In this document: one piece after another, positions 8,881 through 16,982 of the stretch
How the letters are laid out: each line of letters starts with the position of its first letter
Numbering within the stretch: position 1 is the first letter of the stretch
NCBI GenBank assembly: GCA_020854835.1
Contig: JAHKLX010000015.1
Location: forward strand, 62,001-126,000
From: Microcaldota archaeon
GTDB lineage: Archaea; Micrarchaeota; Micrarchaeia; Anstonellales; JAGGVH01
Direction: 5' to 3'
Length of the DNA: 64,000 bases
Notes under the pieces: generated by a model
Database searches by the model: none
Seen by the model: the letters and a program-made list of their open reading frames with translations, nothing else
Told to the model about the DNA's origin: nothing
Made by a program: the position numbers and the translations under genes

Positions 8881-10179
8881 TTATCGGTGCAGTTTTTTTT
8901 GAATGAATTCAAGTAAATTTTCAACAACAATTTCAGTTAATTCAGGATCACACCTCATACTCGCAGCAGCATCATGTCCTCCGCCTGACAAAACACCTTG
9001 CGGACACTGTTTTTTCATTTCCTCAACAATTTCTCTACCACTAACAATTTTTTTAGCATTATCGCTAACCCTCAGTGTGATTAATTTTTTTCCTTTCCCT
9101 ACTAATATGATAGGATCCTCATACATTTCAAAAACCGCACCTGCTGCTTTTGATTTAGATGGAAAACTATGTTTTTGAACAATTTTGTCAAGCTGAAGAA
9201 TAACAACTTTCAAATCTCCAAAAATTTTCTCTTTTGTATAATGTTTGGCAGCTATTTTTATAGAATCAAGCTTTTCTTCAGCAGCAAGACCAATAGAATT
9301 CAATATACTTTCATCTTCAAGAACAGTTTCGTAAAAAGCAAGTGTGTTTGGAAAGTGAGAATATGTTGCTATATAATCAAATATTATGGCTTTTCGTTTG
9401 TCTTCATCATTTGTTTTAACGAGTTTTGATTTGTCACCTGCCAAAGATATTTTCATCAAGTCTTTTATTTTTTTATAATCCATAAACGGTTGAACCAGTT
9501 CGCAAGATATATAACCTGCAGGATATTGTGAATTTCCCTCGCATTCCCATGGTGAGATATACCACCCAACACCAGGTTTTTCATCATAAGGATGATGATC
9601 TATGATAACTGTTTCTATTCCTGCTGCGTTCAACAGTGAAAGACCCTCATTGCTTTCTTTGCTTGAACCAAAATCAATCAATATCACTATTGGTTTGAAA
9701 GCATTGCTCAAAAGTGATAAATCGCTCAAAGCAAAATTTGGAGAGTAAACAGCTCCACTATTTTGATAATTTAAAATACTCCCCAGCAATTTTTTAAATG
9801 CTAACCCTCCACTTATTCCATCTGCATCATTATGATATCTCAAAAGAATTTTTCTACCTAGTTTTTGAGATGTTATCAGATGTCTTATAAGTTTGGTACC
9901 TTGTTCTTTCAAGCATTGTGTTGTATCATCTTCCAAAAGCCAATCATTCTGTTTAGGCAAGGTTAAACTATAGATTTTTTTATAGAGCTTATCATAAATA
10001 TCCCCCTCTTGATGGGAAACATATTTATATCCCTTATAATCTTTAATTAAATTAAATTTCCCCTGGATACCAATTTCCAATTCTTTTTCAGAATAGACTA
10101 CATAGGTCTCTTCCGATCCGCAAAGAGTGTACATACTTCTGTTTTTGTTTGTTATTATACCTTCAACTATCATTTCCAT
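8881..10179 (-). CDS. RecJ-like DHH phosphoesterase with N-terminal OB-like domain
   Basis: A protein of about 432 aa. Residues 1-85 are strand-rich and OB-like. The DHH domain begins with LRYHNDADGISGG near residue 118, followed by a DFGSS motif near 176 and VIIDHHPYD near 194. The C-terminal DHHA1 domain has the SGGGHDAAASMR glycine motif near residue 400. This is the architecture of archaeal RecJ-like single-strand nucleases (GAN/aRecJ type), which act in replication or repair. The start at 10179 drops 21 residues of the longest frame; no SD is present, and a TATA-like element lies about 25 bp upstream. Confidence 0.82.
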   Translation of the reverse strand: MEMIVEGIITNKNRSMYTLCGSEETYVVYSEKELEIGIQGKFNLIKDYKGYKYVSHQEGDIYDKLYKKIYSLTLPKQNDWLLEDDTTQCLKEQGTKLIRHLITSQKLGRKILLRYHNDADGISGGLAFKKLLGSILNYQNSGAVYSPNFALSDLSLLSNAFKPIVILIDFGSSKESNEGLSLLNAAGIETVIIDHHPYDEKPGVGWYISPWECEGNSQYPAGYISCELVQPFMDYKKIKDLMKISLAGDKSKLVKTNDEDKRKAIIFDYIATYSHFPNTLAFYETVLEDESILNSIGLAAEEKLDSIKIAAKHYTKEKIFGDLKVVILQLDKIVQKHSFPSKSKAAGAVFEMYEDPIILVGKGKKLITLRVSDNAKKIVSGREIVEEMKKQCPQGVLSGGGHDAAASMRCDPELTEIVVENLLEFIQKKLHR

Positions 10180-10254
10180 ATTTATATTTCTCAAACAAAC
10201 TTTTAATTGTTTTTGTTTTAATAACAATGGTAAAAAACTCAAAAAGGCGGTTTT

Positions 10255-10557
10255 ATGATTTTAATGAAAATCCATATAAACGGAGAAAAAAGAGTAATTG
10301 CTTTGTGCGACAAGCATTTATTGGGGAAAACACTTACAGATGAAAAATATCATATTGATCTAAAAAAACACGAAGAATTTTATGATGGCGAACCAACCAA
10401 TCTTGCTCAAATAAAAGAAATTCTTAATCAAGATTTTTCATCTATAAATGCGATTGGTAGCGAATCAGTGGACTGTTTAATGGGCGAGGGATTAGTTTCA
10501 AGAGAGAATATAAAGATGGTATCAAACACTCCTCTAGTTCACATATACAAAATTTAA
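10255..10557 (+). CDS. DUF424 family protein
   Basis: A 100-aa conserved archaeal protein of unknown function. Recognisable blocks are VIALCDKHLLGKTL near residue 14, DLKKHEEFYDGE near 35 and NAIGSESVDCLMGEGLV near 64, which match the DUF424 family. A GGCGG sequence 4-5 nt before the ATG at 10255 favours this start over the ATG at 10264. It is divergent from the RecJ-like gene with separate promoter elements. Confidence 0.8.
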   Translation: MILMKIHINGEKRVIALCDKHLLGKTLTDEKYHIDLKKHEEFYDGEPTNLAQIKEILNQDFSSINAIGSESVDCLMGEGLVSRENIKMVSNTPLVHIYKI

Positions 10558-10619
10558 TTCAGAGACATACACGTTTTCCAATCTCGTGCATAACTCCACC
10601 ACGCTCGTTGATAGAAAGG

Positions 10620-10636
10620 AATATATATATTAACAT
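10620..10636 (+). promoter_or_regulatory. TATA element upstream of an unknown two-gene unit
   Basis: GAATATATATATTAA lies about 23-27 bp before the ATG at 10651, with no SD. It probably drives leaderless transcription of the genes at 10651 and 11528. Confidence 0.55.
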
Positions 10637-10650
10637 ACTTATGTTTATTT

Positions 10651-11550
10651 ATGGAAGGCAATATAGGGGTTTCATCAGCAACAATGCCAAATGTTACTGT
10701 TAAAGAACCTAATCTTTTTATTAGAAAAACAACCCCTTTTGTAGTTACATTATCTTGTGAAATTAATTTTGATATAAAATTCTCAGAACAAATTAAATCT
10801 CCCTTGCCTTCTTTGTCTGAAAAAGGGAAAAAAATGATTATTCAAGGATTGGAGAGGGTTAATTCTATATATCCAAGTTTGTTATCTGTTGAATCATCTA
10901 GTCCGACTAGTCTTATTATTTTGCCAGGTTTTCCCAACCCAGATTTTTTTGATGATTATGATGCTTCTTTTATAGATAAGGAAAATGGAATAAAAGTGAG
11001 TAGAATGAACGCCTATATTCATGAATCAACCATAAATGCAAATCAAAATTTAGATTTATCATCATTTGTTTTGTATGATTTGTTGTCAAAATCAAGTTGG
11101 GGAAATGCATCAGATGTTCCATTTGGCATGGATTTTGGGACCAGACATTTTCTAACAAATGCGTTCAACCATCATTTCAACAAAACCCATACCAAGACAA
11201 ACTGGTTAAACGAAGAGGTTGTTGCAGGTTTTTTTGCTTCTATACTTGGCAGGGATAAATTTGTAAGGGCTTTTTCAAATTCAGATCCAACAATTCTAAA
11301 AGAGGAAATTTTTGAGAGAACCAAAGATGAAACAACATATTCTCGATTGTGTGTATTCAAACATAAAGAACTTATGCAATTTATTTTTTTTATAATTACA
11401 GAACCAAAAAACAATTTTGTTGAAGTCAAAGATTTTTTACTGTTCGGAGAAAAAAATGGATACGATTTCTCAAGATTGTTTGAACTTCTTGCAGATATGC
11501 CAAAATATAAAGGTGTTTTAGGAGGTGATGAAAATATCAGAAATGGCTAA
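10651..11550 (+). CDS. Unknown protein, possible degenerate gluzincin-type peptidase
   Basis: A 299-aa soluble protein I do not recognise as a family. The segment FLTNAFNHHF near residues 166-175, then NWLNEEVVAGFF near 184, has the spacing and flanks of a gluzincin (peptidase MA-like) active site. There HExxH would be followed by a Trp-Leu-Asn-Glu third-ligand helix. Here HExxH reads NAFNH, so zinc binding would be lost. This resemblance is weak and by eye. The downstream gene overlaps by about 23 bp, so the two are coupled. Confidence 0.5.
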   Translation: MEGNIGVSSATMPNVTVKEPNLFIRKTTPFVVTLSCEINFDIKFSEQIKSPLPSLSEKGKKMIIQGLERVNSIYPSLLSVESSSPTSLIILPGFPNPDFFDDYDASFIDKENGIKVSRMNAYIHESTINANQNLDLSSFVLYDLLSKSSWGNASDVPFGMDFGTRHFLTNAFNHHFNKTHTKTNWLNEEVVAGFFASILGRDKFVRAFSNSDPTILKEEIFERTKDETTYSRLCVFKHKELMQFIFFIITEPKNNFVEVKDFLLFGEKNGYDFSRLFELLADMPKYKGVLGGDENIRNG

Positions 11551-12121
11551 ATTAAGGAGAGCATTTCAATTTTGGAAAAGATTTCCAGATGATAAAACAG
11601 CTATTGATAGACTCCTAAATCAATATTTTACAATTGGTTATTATCTCAGGCCCAAATTCAACCCCGAGATTGATGTAGTTGTTGAATCAATTGTCGAGGT
11701 CAAAGGCGAAAAAACAATTACAATATTTGAAAGATTAGAAGGAACCAATCTTCTTCAAGAGATTTCAGATAGTCTTAAAGAGGAATTATTATATTTTGTT
11801 TTATTGGGCATGGTTAAATCCAATATAGGGAGATCCATATTATCCAACACACATGAGAATATTTTTGAACTTGCTTGGAAAATTTCAACTTTTGATTATT
11901 CTTTTTCATCAAAACATTTAAAATATTCTGAAAGCGTTAAACTTGGAAAGTACATCATGGGATTTTCAAGAGATGTTTCGATTTGTGTACTGCCAGATGA
12001 TAAAGATTATTATGTGGTGAACAAATCCAAACAAGGTTTGATAATCCAAAAAAATCCTTTGAATACGGAAATTTTCAAACAACCAATGAACCCCAAACTA
12101 ACAGAAAAAATTTTGTTTTAG
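11528..12121 (+). CDS. Unknown protein, weakly kinase-like
   Basis: A protein of about 197 aa coupled to the preceding gene by overlap. The block IFERLEGTNLLQEI near residue 66, followed after about 30 residues by SNTHENIF near residue 107, has the order of a kinase hinge (ErleGxnL) and catalytic loop (HxDxHxeNI). The catalytic Asp would be replaced. Evidence is pattern-level only. A GGAGGTG abuts the ATG at 11528; the ATG at 11543 is an alternative start. The DHH gene follows after 12 bp and may share the transcript. Confidence 0.5.
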   Translation: MKISEMAKLRRAFQFWKRFPDDKTAIDRLLNQYFTIGYYLRPKFNPEIDVVVESIVEVKGEKTITIFERLEGTNLLQEISDSLKEELLYFVLLGMVKSNIGRSILSNTHENIFELAWKISTFDYSFSSKHLKYSESVKLGKYIMGFSRDVSICVLPDDKDYYVVNKSKQGLIIQKNPLNTEIFKQPMNPKLTEKILF

Positions 12122-12133
12122 CAGTTGATTTTT

Positions 12134-13039
12134 ATGAAAGATTTAAGTTTTTTTAAAAAATTAATCACACATGATGATTTTGATGGGATTGTATGTGCAG
12201 TGCTTTTAACAACATTAAATCCTAATTTGGAAATAGAATTTCAAGTTCCAGAAGTAATGAGGAAAGGAGATGTTAAAACAGATAAAAAAACAATCATTTC
12301 CGATTTGCCCTATATTGAAGGGTGTGGTTTGTGGTTTGACCACCATGCATCGAACAAAGGTGAGGGGTTTCATGAAATTGCCCCTAGTGCTGCGCGCGTA
12401 ATATACAACAATCTACATCTAAAATATCCTGAACTTTTTAGATATGAGGATCTTGTTGAATGGTGTGATAGGATTGATACTGCAGACTACTCTAAAAAAG
12501 ATATTCTAAAACCCAAAGGGTATATCCTTCTTGGTTTTACTTTAGCAGTTGATGAAGATAAAGACTATAAACTGCACTTAATCAAATTATTGAGGAAATT
12601 TACTTTGGATCAAATCCTTGAAGATAAATTTGTTAAAGAAAAAGTAAAAAAACTTGAAAACAATCTAAAGAACTATGTTTCACTAGTTAAAAAACACATC
12701 AAAGTATATGATAATTTGTTTTATATTCTAGATTTAAGAGGGGTGGATGTTGATCCTGGAGTAAAATTCATTGCACACACTCTTTTTGAAACCCAAAAAA
12801 TTGGTGTTTTTTTAAAAGATCAAGATGACAATATCAAAATTAGTTTATCCTATAATTATCTATATCGTGAAAATTTCTCACCGATTGATTTATCAAAATT
12901 GGCTAAATATTTCGGCGGAGGTGGCCATCCTCGAGCATCAGGGATAACAATATCAAAAGATAAAATAGATGACGCTTTGAAAGATATTATTAAAGTTTTA
13001 GATAAAGTTGATTGGCAGCCCAAATATAAAAAATCATAA
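12134..13039 (+). CDS. DHH/DHHA1 family phosphoesterase
   Basis: A 301-aa enzyme with the DHH-superfamily metal motifs HDDFDGIVCA near residue 12, SDLPY near 57, FDHHAS near 70 and a C-terminal GGGGHPRASG near residue 261. Relatives include nanoRNases, cyclic-dinucleotide phosphodiesterases and exopolyphosphatases; the substrate cannot be chosen from sequence alone. The ATG at 12134 was used rather than a TTG three codons upstream. It is the second DHH protein within 4 kb but lacks the OB-like domain of the first. It converges on the Nudix gene with a 6-bp overlap. Confidence 0.85.
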   Translation: MKDLSFFKKLITHDDFDGIVCAVLLTTLNPNLEIEFQVPEVMRKGDVKTDKKTIISDLPYIEGCGLWFDHHASNKGEGFHEIAPSAARVIYNNLHLKYPELFRYEDLVEWCDRIDTADYSKKDILKPKGYILLGFTLAVDEDKDYKLHLIKLLRKFTLDQILEDKFVKEKVKKLENNLKNYVSLVKKHIKVYDNLFYILDLRGVDVDPGVKFIAHTLFETQKIGVFLKDQDDNIKISLSYNYLYRENFSPIDLSKLAKYFGGGGHPRASGITISKDKIDDALKDIIKVLDKVDWQPKYKKS

Positions 13040-13426
13040 TTTTTCAAACCTTTCAATTGCTTCAAGAAAAGCAGGGTGAATTTTCTTTTTAGCTTCTTCA
13101 ATTTCTATCCATTCAATTTCATCATGTTCATTTCCCAATTTGAATTCGATTTTTAATGATCTGCATAAAAAATTTATAAGAAATATTTTCTGGCCGTCAT
13201 CTCTCTGGAAATATTTTATTCCTAATGAAGTTACAACTTCAATTTCAAGACCAGTTTCTTCTTTAATTTCTCTTTTCAGACCTTCAATTGGATCTTCACC
13301 AGGTTCCAACCTCCCGCCAGGAAGTTCCCATTCTCCAGGGCAATGGGCATCACTGATTTTTCTTTTAATGAGCAGTATCTTATCTTTATCCACAATCAAA
13401 GCTTTGACTGCTGCTGCAAAATTCAT
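13034..13426 (-). CDS. Nudix hydrolase
   Basis: A 130-aa Nudix-fold pyrophosphatase acting on a nucleoside diphosphate linked to another moiety. The Nudix box spans about residues 37-59, with the GG, RE and EETG elements all intact (LKREIKEETGLEIEV). The strand before it (GEWELPGG) is typical of MutT/ADP-ribose-type members. An AGGTGA SD lies 5 nt before the ATG. It follows the aminotransferase gene after 8 bp, so the two form an operon. The substrate is unknown. Confidence 0.9.
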   Translation of the reverse strand: MNFAAAVKALIVDKDKILLIKRKISDAHCPGEWELPGGRLEPGEDPIEGLKREIKEETGLEIEVVTSLGIKYFQRDDGQKIFLINFLCRSLKIEFKLGNEHDEIEWIEIEEAKKKIHPAFLEAIERFEKL

Positions 13427-13434
13427 TTTTTCAC

Positions 13435-14574
13435 CTAAATATTTTCTTTCAGTATCTGAAGTCCTTTATCCATATCCGTTTTTGAAACATCCAATGCGGG
13501 GAACAGCACAAGTTTGCCTTCTAAAGCACTTATTATCAAACCTGCGTCTCTGCATCTAGTTTCAGTTCCGGGATTTTCTTCTTTTATTCCTATGCACAAC
13601 CCTTTACCTTCAACTTCACAGAATTCAGATATTTTATCCATCATGTATTTTCCACTTTTCTCAGATTGCAAAATTAAATTGTTTTTCATTAAGTAATCAA
13701 TGTTGGATAATGCAGTTTCAACTGCTAGAGGGTGCCAACCATAAGTTGAATAATTGCTGAATTCAAAGCGCATAGCTTCAGCAACATCTGTTTTTGCCAC
13801 AGTTGCACCAATTGCCCCATATCCTGAGCTAAACCCTTTTGCAATTGTTATTATGTCGGGATTCAGAGAGAAGTGTTCTAACCCAAACCACTTTCCTGTT
13901 CTCCCAAATCCAGTTGCCACTTCATCACATATAAATAAAGTATCAGTTTCTTTGCACACTTCTGTAACAGCATCAAAGAATTCTTTTGGGGGAATTACCA
14001 CTCCCAAATTACAAATCAAAGGTTCGGATATAAACGCCGAAATTGTTTCAGTTTTAATCAGTTTTACTGTTTCTTCAGTCGTTTTTTCCCACTCTCCTGC
14101 TTTGATCTGTATGTAATCATCAGAAAATTTTCCAAAATGTTCCTCATGATGTGGCATTCTTACTAACGAATGGCAAGCAATAGATTGGCCATGATATGCA
14201 TTTTGGAATGCGATGAATTTTTTTCTTTTGTTGTATGCACGAGACATTTTCAAAGCGATTTCATTTGCTTCAGTCCCTCCTGTGGCCCTAAAACAGCTCC
14301 TGTGATCGGGCATTAACTTAACGATTTTTTCAGCAAGAATCTCCCATCTCTCGTAAAGATATGTTGGTGCTACATACTCGGGCCCATCAAATTTTTTAAT
14401 TCTGTTTATAATCTCCTGTTTTTTCCATCCTGCATTCCCAACACACCAACCCATCACGAAATCCAAATATTTTTTCCCATTTTTGTCGATGAGATAGCTT
14501 CCATCTGAGTTCACAACTTCTATAGGAAAAGCAGGTCTGTCCCTAAATAAAAATTCTTCTTTATTGTTTTTCAT
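13435..14574 (-). CDS. Class III (acetylornithine/GABA-type) PLP aminotransferase
   Basis: A PLP enzyme of about 379 aa. The cofactor Lys is in TIAKGFSSGYGAIGA near residue 240, the CDEVATGFGRTGKWF block near residue 205 contains the PLP-binding Asp, and RATGGTEANEIALKM near 98 binds phosphate. Class III enzymes transfer amino groups from omega-amino acids such as acetylornithine or GABA. No arginine-biosynthesis neighbours are present, so the substrate is uncertain. The ATG at 14574 was chosen because GGTGA lies 5 nt before it; an ATG at 14586 has no SD. Confidence 0.88.
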   Translation of the reverse strand: MKNNKEEFLFRDRPAFPIEVVNSDGSYLIDKNGKKYLDFVMGWCVGNAGWKKQEIINRIKKFDGPEYVAPTYLYERWEILAEKIVKLMPDHRSCFRATGGTEANEIALKMSRAYNKRKKFIAFQNAYHGQSIACHSLVRMPHHEEHFGKFSDDYIQIKAGEWEKTTEETVKLIKTETISAFISEPLICNLGVVIPPKEFFDAVTEVCKETDTLFICDEVATGFGRTGKWFGLEHFSLNPDIITIAKGFSSGYGAIGATVAKTDVAEAMRFEFSNYSTYGWHPLAVETALSNIDYLMKNNLILQSEKSGKYMMDKISEFCEVEGKGLCIGIKEENPGTETRCRDAGLIISALEGKLVLFPALDVSKTDMDKGLQILKENI

Positions 14575-14592
14575 AGTTTTCACCATAAGAGA

Positions 14593-14712
14593 AGCGGGGG
14601 GAGGGAATTGAACCCCCCTCTGCCGGTTTCTTCAATTTGGAGCTTTTTCATCAGTTGATGCGCTTTCCGTCTGCTTCTGCAGCCAGCCGCATAACCGATC
14701 TGCCACCCCCGC
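14593..14712 (-). tRNA. tRNA-Cys (GCA) with intron at 37/38
   Basis: The minus strand folds as a complete cloverleaf: acceptor GCGGGGG/CCCCCGC, anticodon stem GCTGG/CCGGC, loop CTGCAGA with anticodon GCA, T-arm GGGGG-TTCAATT-CCCTC and discriminator U73, the identity base for Cys. A 49-nt intron (14628-14676) interrupts the anticodon loop after position 37 and ends in TTGAAGAA, as in the Leu and Glu introns. The spliced length is 71 nt with no encoded CCA. A TATA-like element near 14741 places transcription start just before the 5' end. Confidence 0.95.
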
Positions 14713-14795
14713 AGTAATAAATCTTCTAGAATTTTATTTATAATAAAACTTAAGGAATTTAAACTTATCCTTTGTAAAAATGATGAGGTGATATT

Positions 14796-15896
14796 ATGGA
14801 TGGGATTAATACTTTTGAGCCAACTATTGTTTCTTCGAAAGAGAATGTGAGTTCTATTATCAATAAATTAGAGAGATTTGGTTATCCTGTGGTTGTAACT
14901 CACGGAAAAAAATATTTTGGACTTATTGATTTAAGGATTATACAAGAAAACATAAACCAAGATCCTTCAAAAACAAAAACTGGAACTATGGCAAGAAAAG
15001 CCCCAAGGTTAATCGTTGGAGATTCACTTGAAGAAGTTGTTAAAAAATTCTATTCGTGCAGATATAAAGCACTCCCTGTAGTGGATGAAAAAAACGAAGT
15101 TATCAGCATGATCACTTTAAAAGATACTCTCAAAACACTAATTTCTGCCAAATCTCTACCAAATCAGAAAGTTTTAGAGATAATGACATCTCCTGTTTCA
15201 ACACTGCCTATTGATGCGAACGTTGGACAAACAGTTGCCATAATGAGGGCAAGAGGAGTTAGGAGATTGGCAGTTGTGGATCAAGCAAATCATCTAAAAG
15301 GTCTTTTATCTGTGGAGGATATGGCCGAATGTGCCAAAATTCCAAAAGACAGGAATGTCATGACTTCTCCACAAAAATATTCTTTTAAAACTCTCCCCAT
15401 TTCTGATTTAATGAAAAAAAATGTTGAGACAACCAAACCGACTTCAACTTTAAAAGAAGCTTCTTTAAAGATGGCAGATAAAGGCATCTCTTCTTTGATT
15501 GTTGTTGATAAAGATAAACCAGTTGGTATAGTTGCTTTAAGAGATATTCTTTCAGTTTTTCTAGCATCTAAAGAGGATCAGAAGATTCACATATCTGGTT
15601 TAACAGGATTTGACAAGAATTCTTATCAAGATGTATATGATCTGGCATCAGAATATTATGAAAAATTGGATAAGAGATTTAGCATAAAAAGTCTATCATT
15701 ACATATAAAAAAGAATGGCAATAGATATACTGTTTTTGCGAGGGCCATGTTTTCCAAGAAAATTCTAACAGTTTCAAATTATTCGTGGGATTTAACAGAA
15801 TCAGTCTATAAAACCCTGAACGATTTATTAACCTCTGTTTTGAGAATGAAACCCATAAAAAAAGATATAATAAAGAAAAAGAAAACTAAAAAATAG
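14796..15896 (+). CDS. Four-CBS-domain protein with C-terminal HPF/RaiA-like domain
   Basis: A 366-aa protein. Residues about 1-255 hold four CBS motifs in two Bateman pairs, seen as repeated PVV-x-G/D-x(3-8)-G-x-I/V blocks: YPVVVTHGKKYFGLID, ALPVVDEKNEVISMI, RLAVVDQANHLKGLL and SLIVVDKDKPVGIVA. CBS pairs usually bind adenine nucleotides. Residues about 262-350 (IHISGL, then YYEKLDKRF, SLSLHIKKNGN and FARAMF) resemble the ribosome hibernation factor HPF/RaiA fold, ending in a basic Lys-rich tail. The start follows a GAGGTGAT SD. The fusion suggests nucleotide-gated ribosome binding; that role is inference. Confidence 0.82.
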   Translation: MDGINTFEPTIVSSKENVSSIINKLERFGYPVVVTHGKKYFGLIDLRIIQENINQDPSKTKTGTMARKAPRLIVGDSLEEVVKKFYSCRYKALPVVDEKNEVISMITLKDTLKTLISAKSLPNQKVLEIMTSPVSTLPIDANVGQTVAIMRARGVRRLAVVDQANHLKGLLSVEDMAECAKIPKDRNVMTSPQKYSFKTLPISDLMKKNVETTKPTSTLKEASLKMADKGISSLIVVDKDKPVGIVALRDILSVFLASKEDQKIHISGLTGFDKNSYQDVYDLASEYYEKLDKRFSIKSLSLHIKKNGNRYTVFARAMFSKKILTVSNYSWDLTESVYKTLNDLLTSVLRMKPIKKDIIKKKKTKK

Positions 15897-15905
15897 GGGA
15901 AAAAA

Positions 15906-16682
15906 ATGGTGGAAATATATCAGGTTATATCCATAGCAGAATCTGCTGGAAAAGTACTCCAGGATAAGTTTTATTCTACACACGATATACAATTTAAAGA
16001 TAAAAACAAGTCAGAGATAATAACTGAATTAGACAAAAAAATAGAAGAATTAATTCAATCCGAACTCAACATAATTTCCCCTGAGTATGGTTTTCTTGGT
16101 GAGGAAGGCGGTCTACAAAGAGAGGGAGAATATAAATGGATAGTTGATCCTATAGATGGCACTACCAATTTTTCCATAAACAATCCATTCTTCAATATTT
16201 CTATTGCTCTTGTCAGAAACGATCAACCAATTTTAGGAATCGTACACGTTCCAATAACTGGTGCAACCTATTTTGCTGAGAAAGGCAAAGGTGCTTGGTT
16301 TCAGTACTCAAACAAGACAACACAAACAAACGTTAAGTTCACTCCATTAAACAAATCTGTCTGGGGTTTTTGCCACGTAAACAATCTTGAAAGAACAATA
16401 AAACTTTTTGGAAAAATAAAACCTAAAGTGCACGATGCCAGAAAATTTGGTGCAGGAGCACTAGAAATGGCATTAGTGGGGGGCGGTTCTTTAAATGGAT
16501 TTATAGATATTGGGGTTAGACCTTGGGATGTTGCAGCAGGCATTTTATTAGTTGAGGAAGCAGGAGGGCTTGTTACAGATTTTAAAGGGAATAAGTTCTC
16601 TTTGTTTGAACAAAGTTCTGATCTTCTTGCAACTTCAAAAGAGCTCCACCCACAATTGTTGGAAATTTTAAAAGATATTTGA
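15906..16682 (+). CDS. suhB: Inositol-1-monophosphatase / FBPase-like phosphatase
   Basis: A 258-aa Mg2+/Li+-sensitive phosphatase family member. Metal ligands are visible in GEEGG near residue 65, VDPIDGTTNF near 82 and RPWDVAAG near 209. In archaea such enzymes hydrolyse inositol-1-phosphate, fructose-1,6-bisphosphate or NADP; sequence alone does not separate these. It lies 9 bp after the CBS-HPF-like gene and before a PH-like gene with an SD, so the three likely form one operon. Confidence 0.88.
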   Translation: MVEIYQVISIAESAGKVLQDKFYSTHDIQFKDKNKSEIITELDKKIEELIQSELNIISPEYGFLGEEGGLQREGEYKWIVDPIDGTTNFSINNPFFNISIALVRNDQPILGIVHVPITGATYFAEKGKGAWFQYSNKTTQTNVKFTPLNKSVWGFCHVNNLERTIKLFGKIKPKVHDARKFGAGALEMALVGGGSLNGFIDIGVRPWDVAAGILLVEEAGGLVTDFKGNKFSLFEQSSDLLATSKELHPQLLEILKDI

Positions 16683-16691
16683 GGTGATAAT

Positions 16692-16982
16692 ATGTTGGGG
16701 AGAAAAATAGAAGAATCAACTGTTTTAAATGAACATTTTAACGAATACGGAAAAATAATTCTTTATGAAGAAGGATTCGAATTAAAAAATGACAGGTCAA
16801 ATATAAAAGGGGGTTATAATCTAATAAAAGATTTAGAGAGTATAGGGGGAGTTTCTTTAGGGAGAGTTGTTGTTAAAATCCATGCTTTTGATATGTTGGG
16901 AGATGAACATAAAATGGTAATAGCACTTCCCGAACAGATTTATTTAATATTAAAAAGCAAATGGGAAAAAATTATGGAGTAG
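16692..16982 (+). CDS. PH-like small protein (paralogue of 8483-8830)
   Basis: A 96-aa beta-rich protein. It shares with the protein at 8483-8830 the order ILYEEGFEL, a Y-x-L-I-x-x-L-E-S-x-GGV segment, a D-x-LGDEHK hairpin and a short C-terminal helix containing LKSKWEK. The start follows GAGGTGAT by 4 nt. It is the third gene of a probable operon with the CBS-HPF-like and phosphatase genes and abuts the convergent MBL gene. Function is unknown. Confidence 0.6.
   Translation: MLGRKIEESTVLNEHFNEYGKIILYEEGFELKNDRSNIKGGYNLIKDLESIGGVSLGRVVVKIHAFDMLGDEHKMVIALPEQIYLILKSKWEKIME

Noticed and set aside
14628-14676. C/D box guide RNA within the tRNA-Cys intron
   Set aside because: A TGATGA-like C box is present, but no D box (CTGA) occurs at a suitable distance downstream, so the match is probably by chance.
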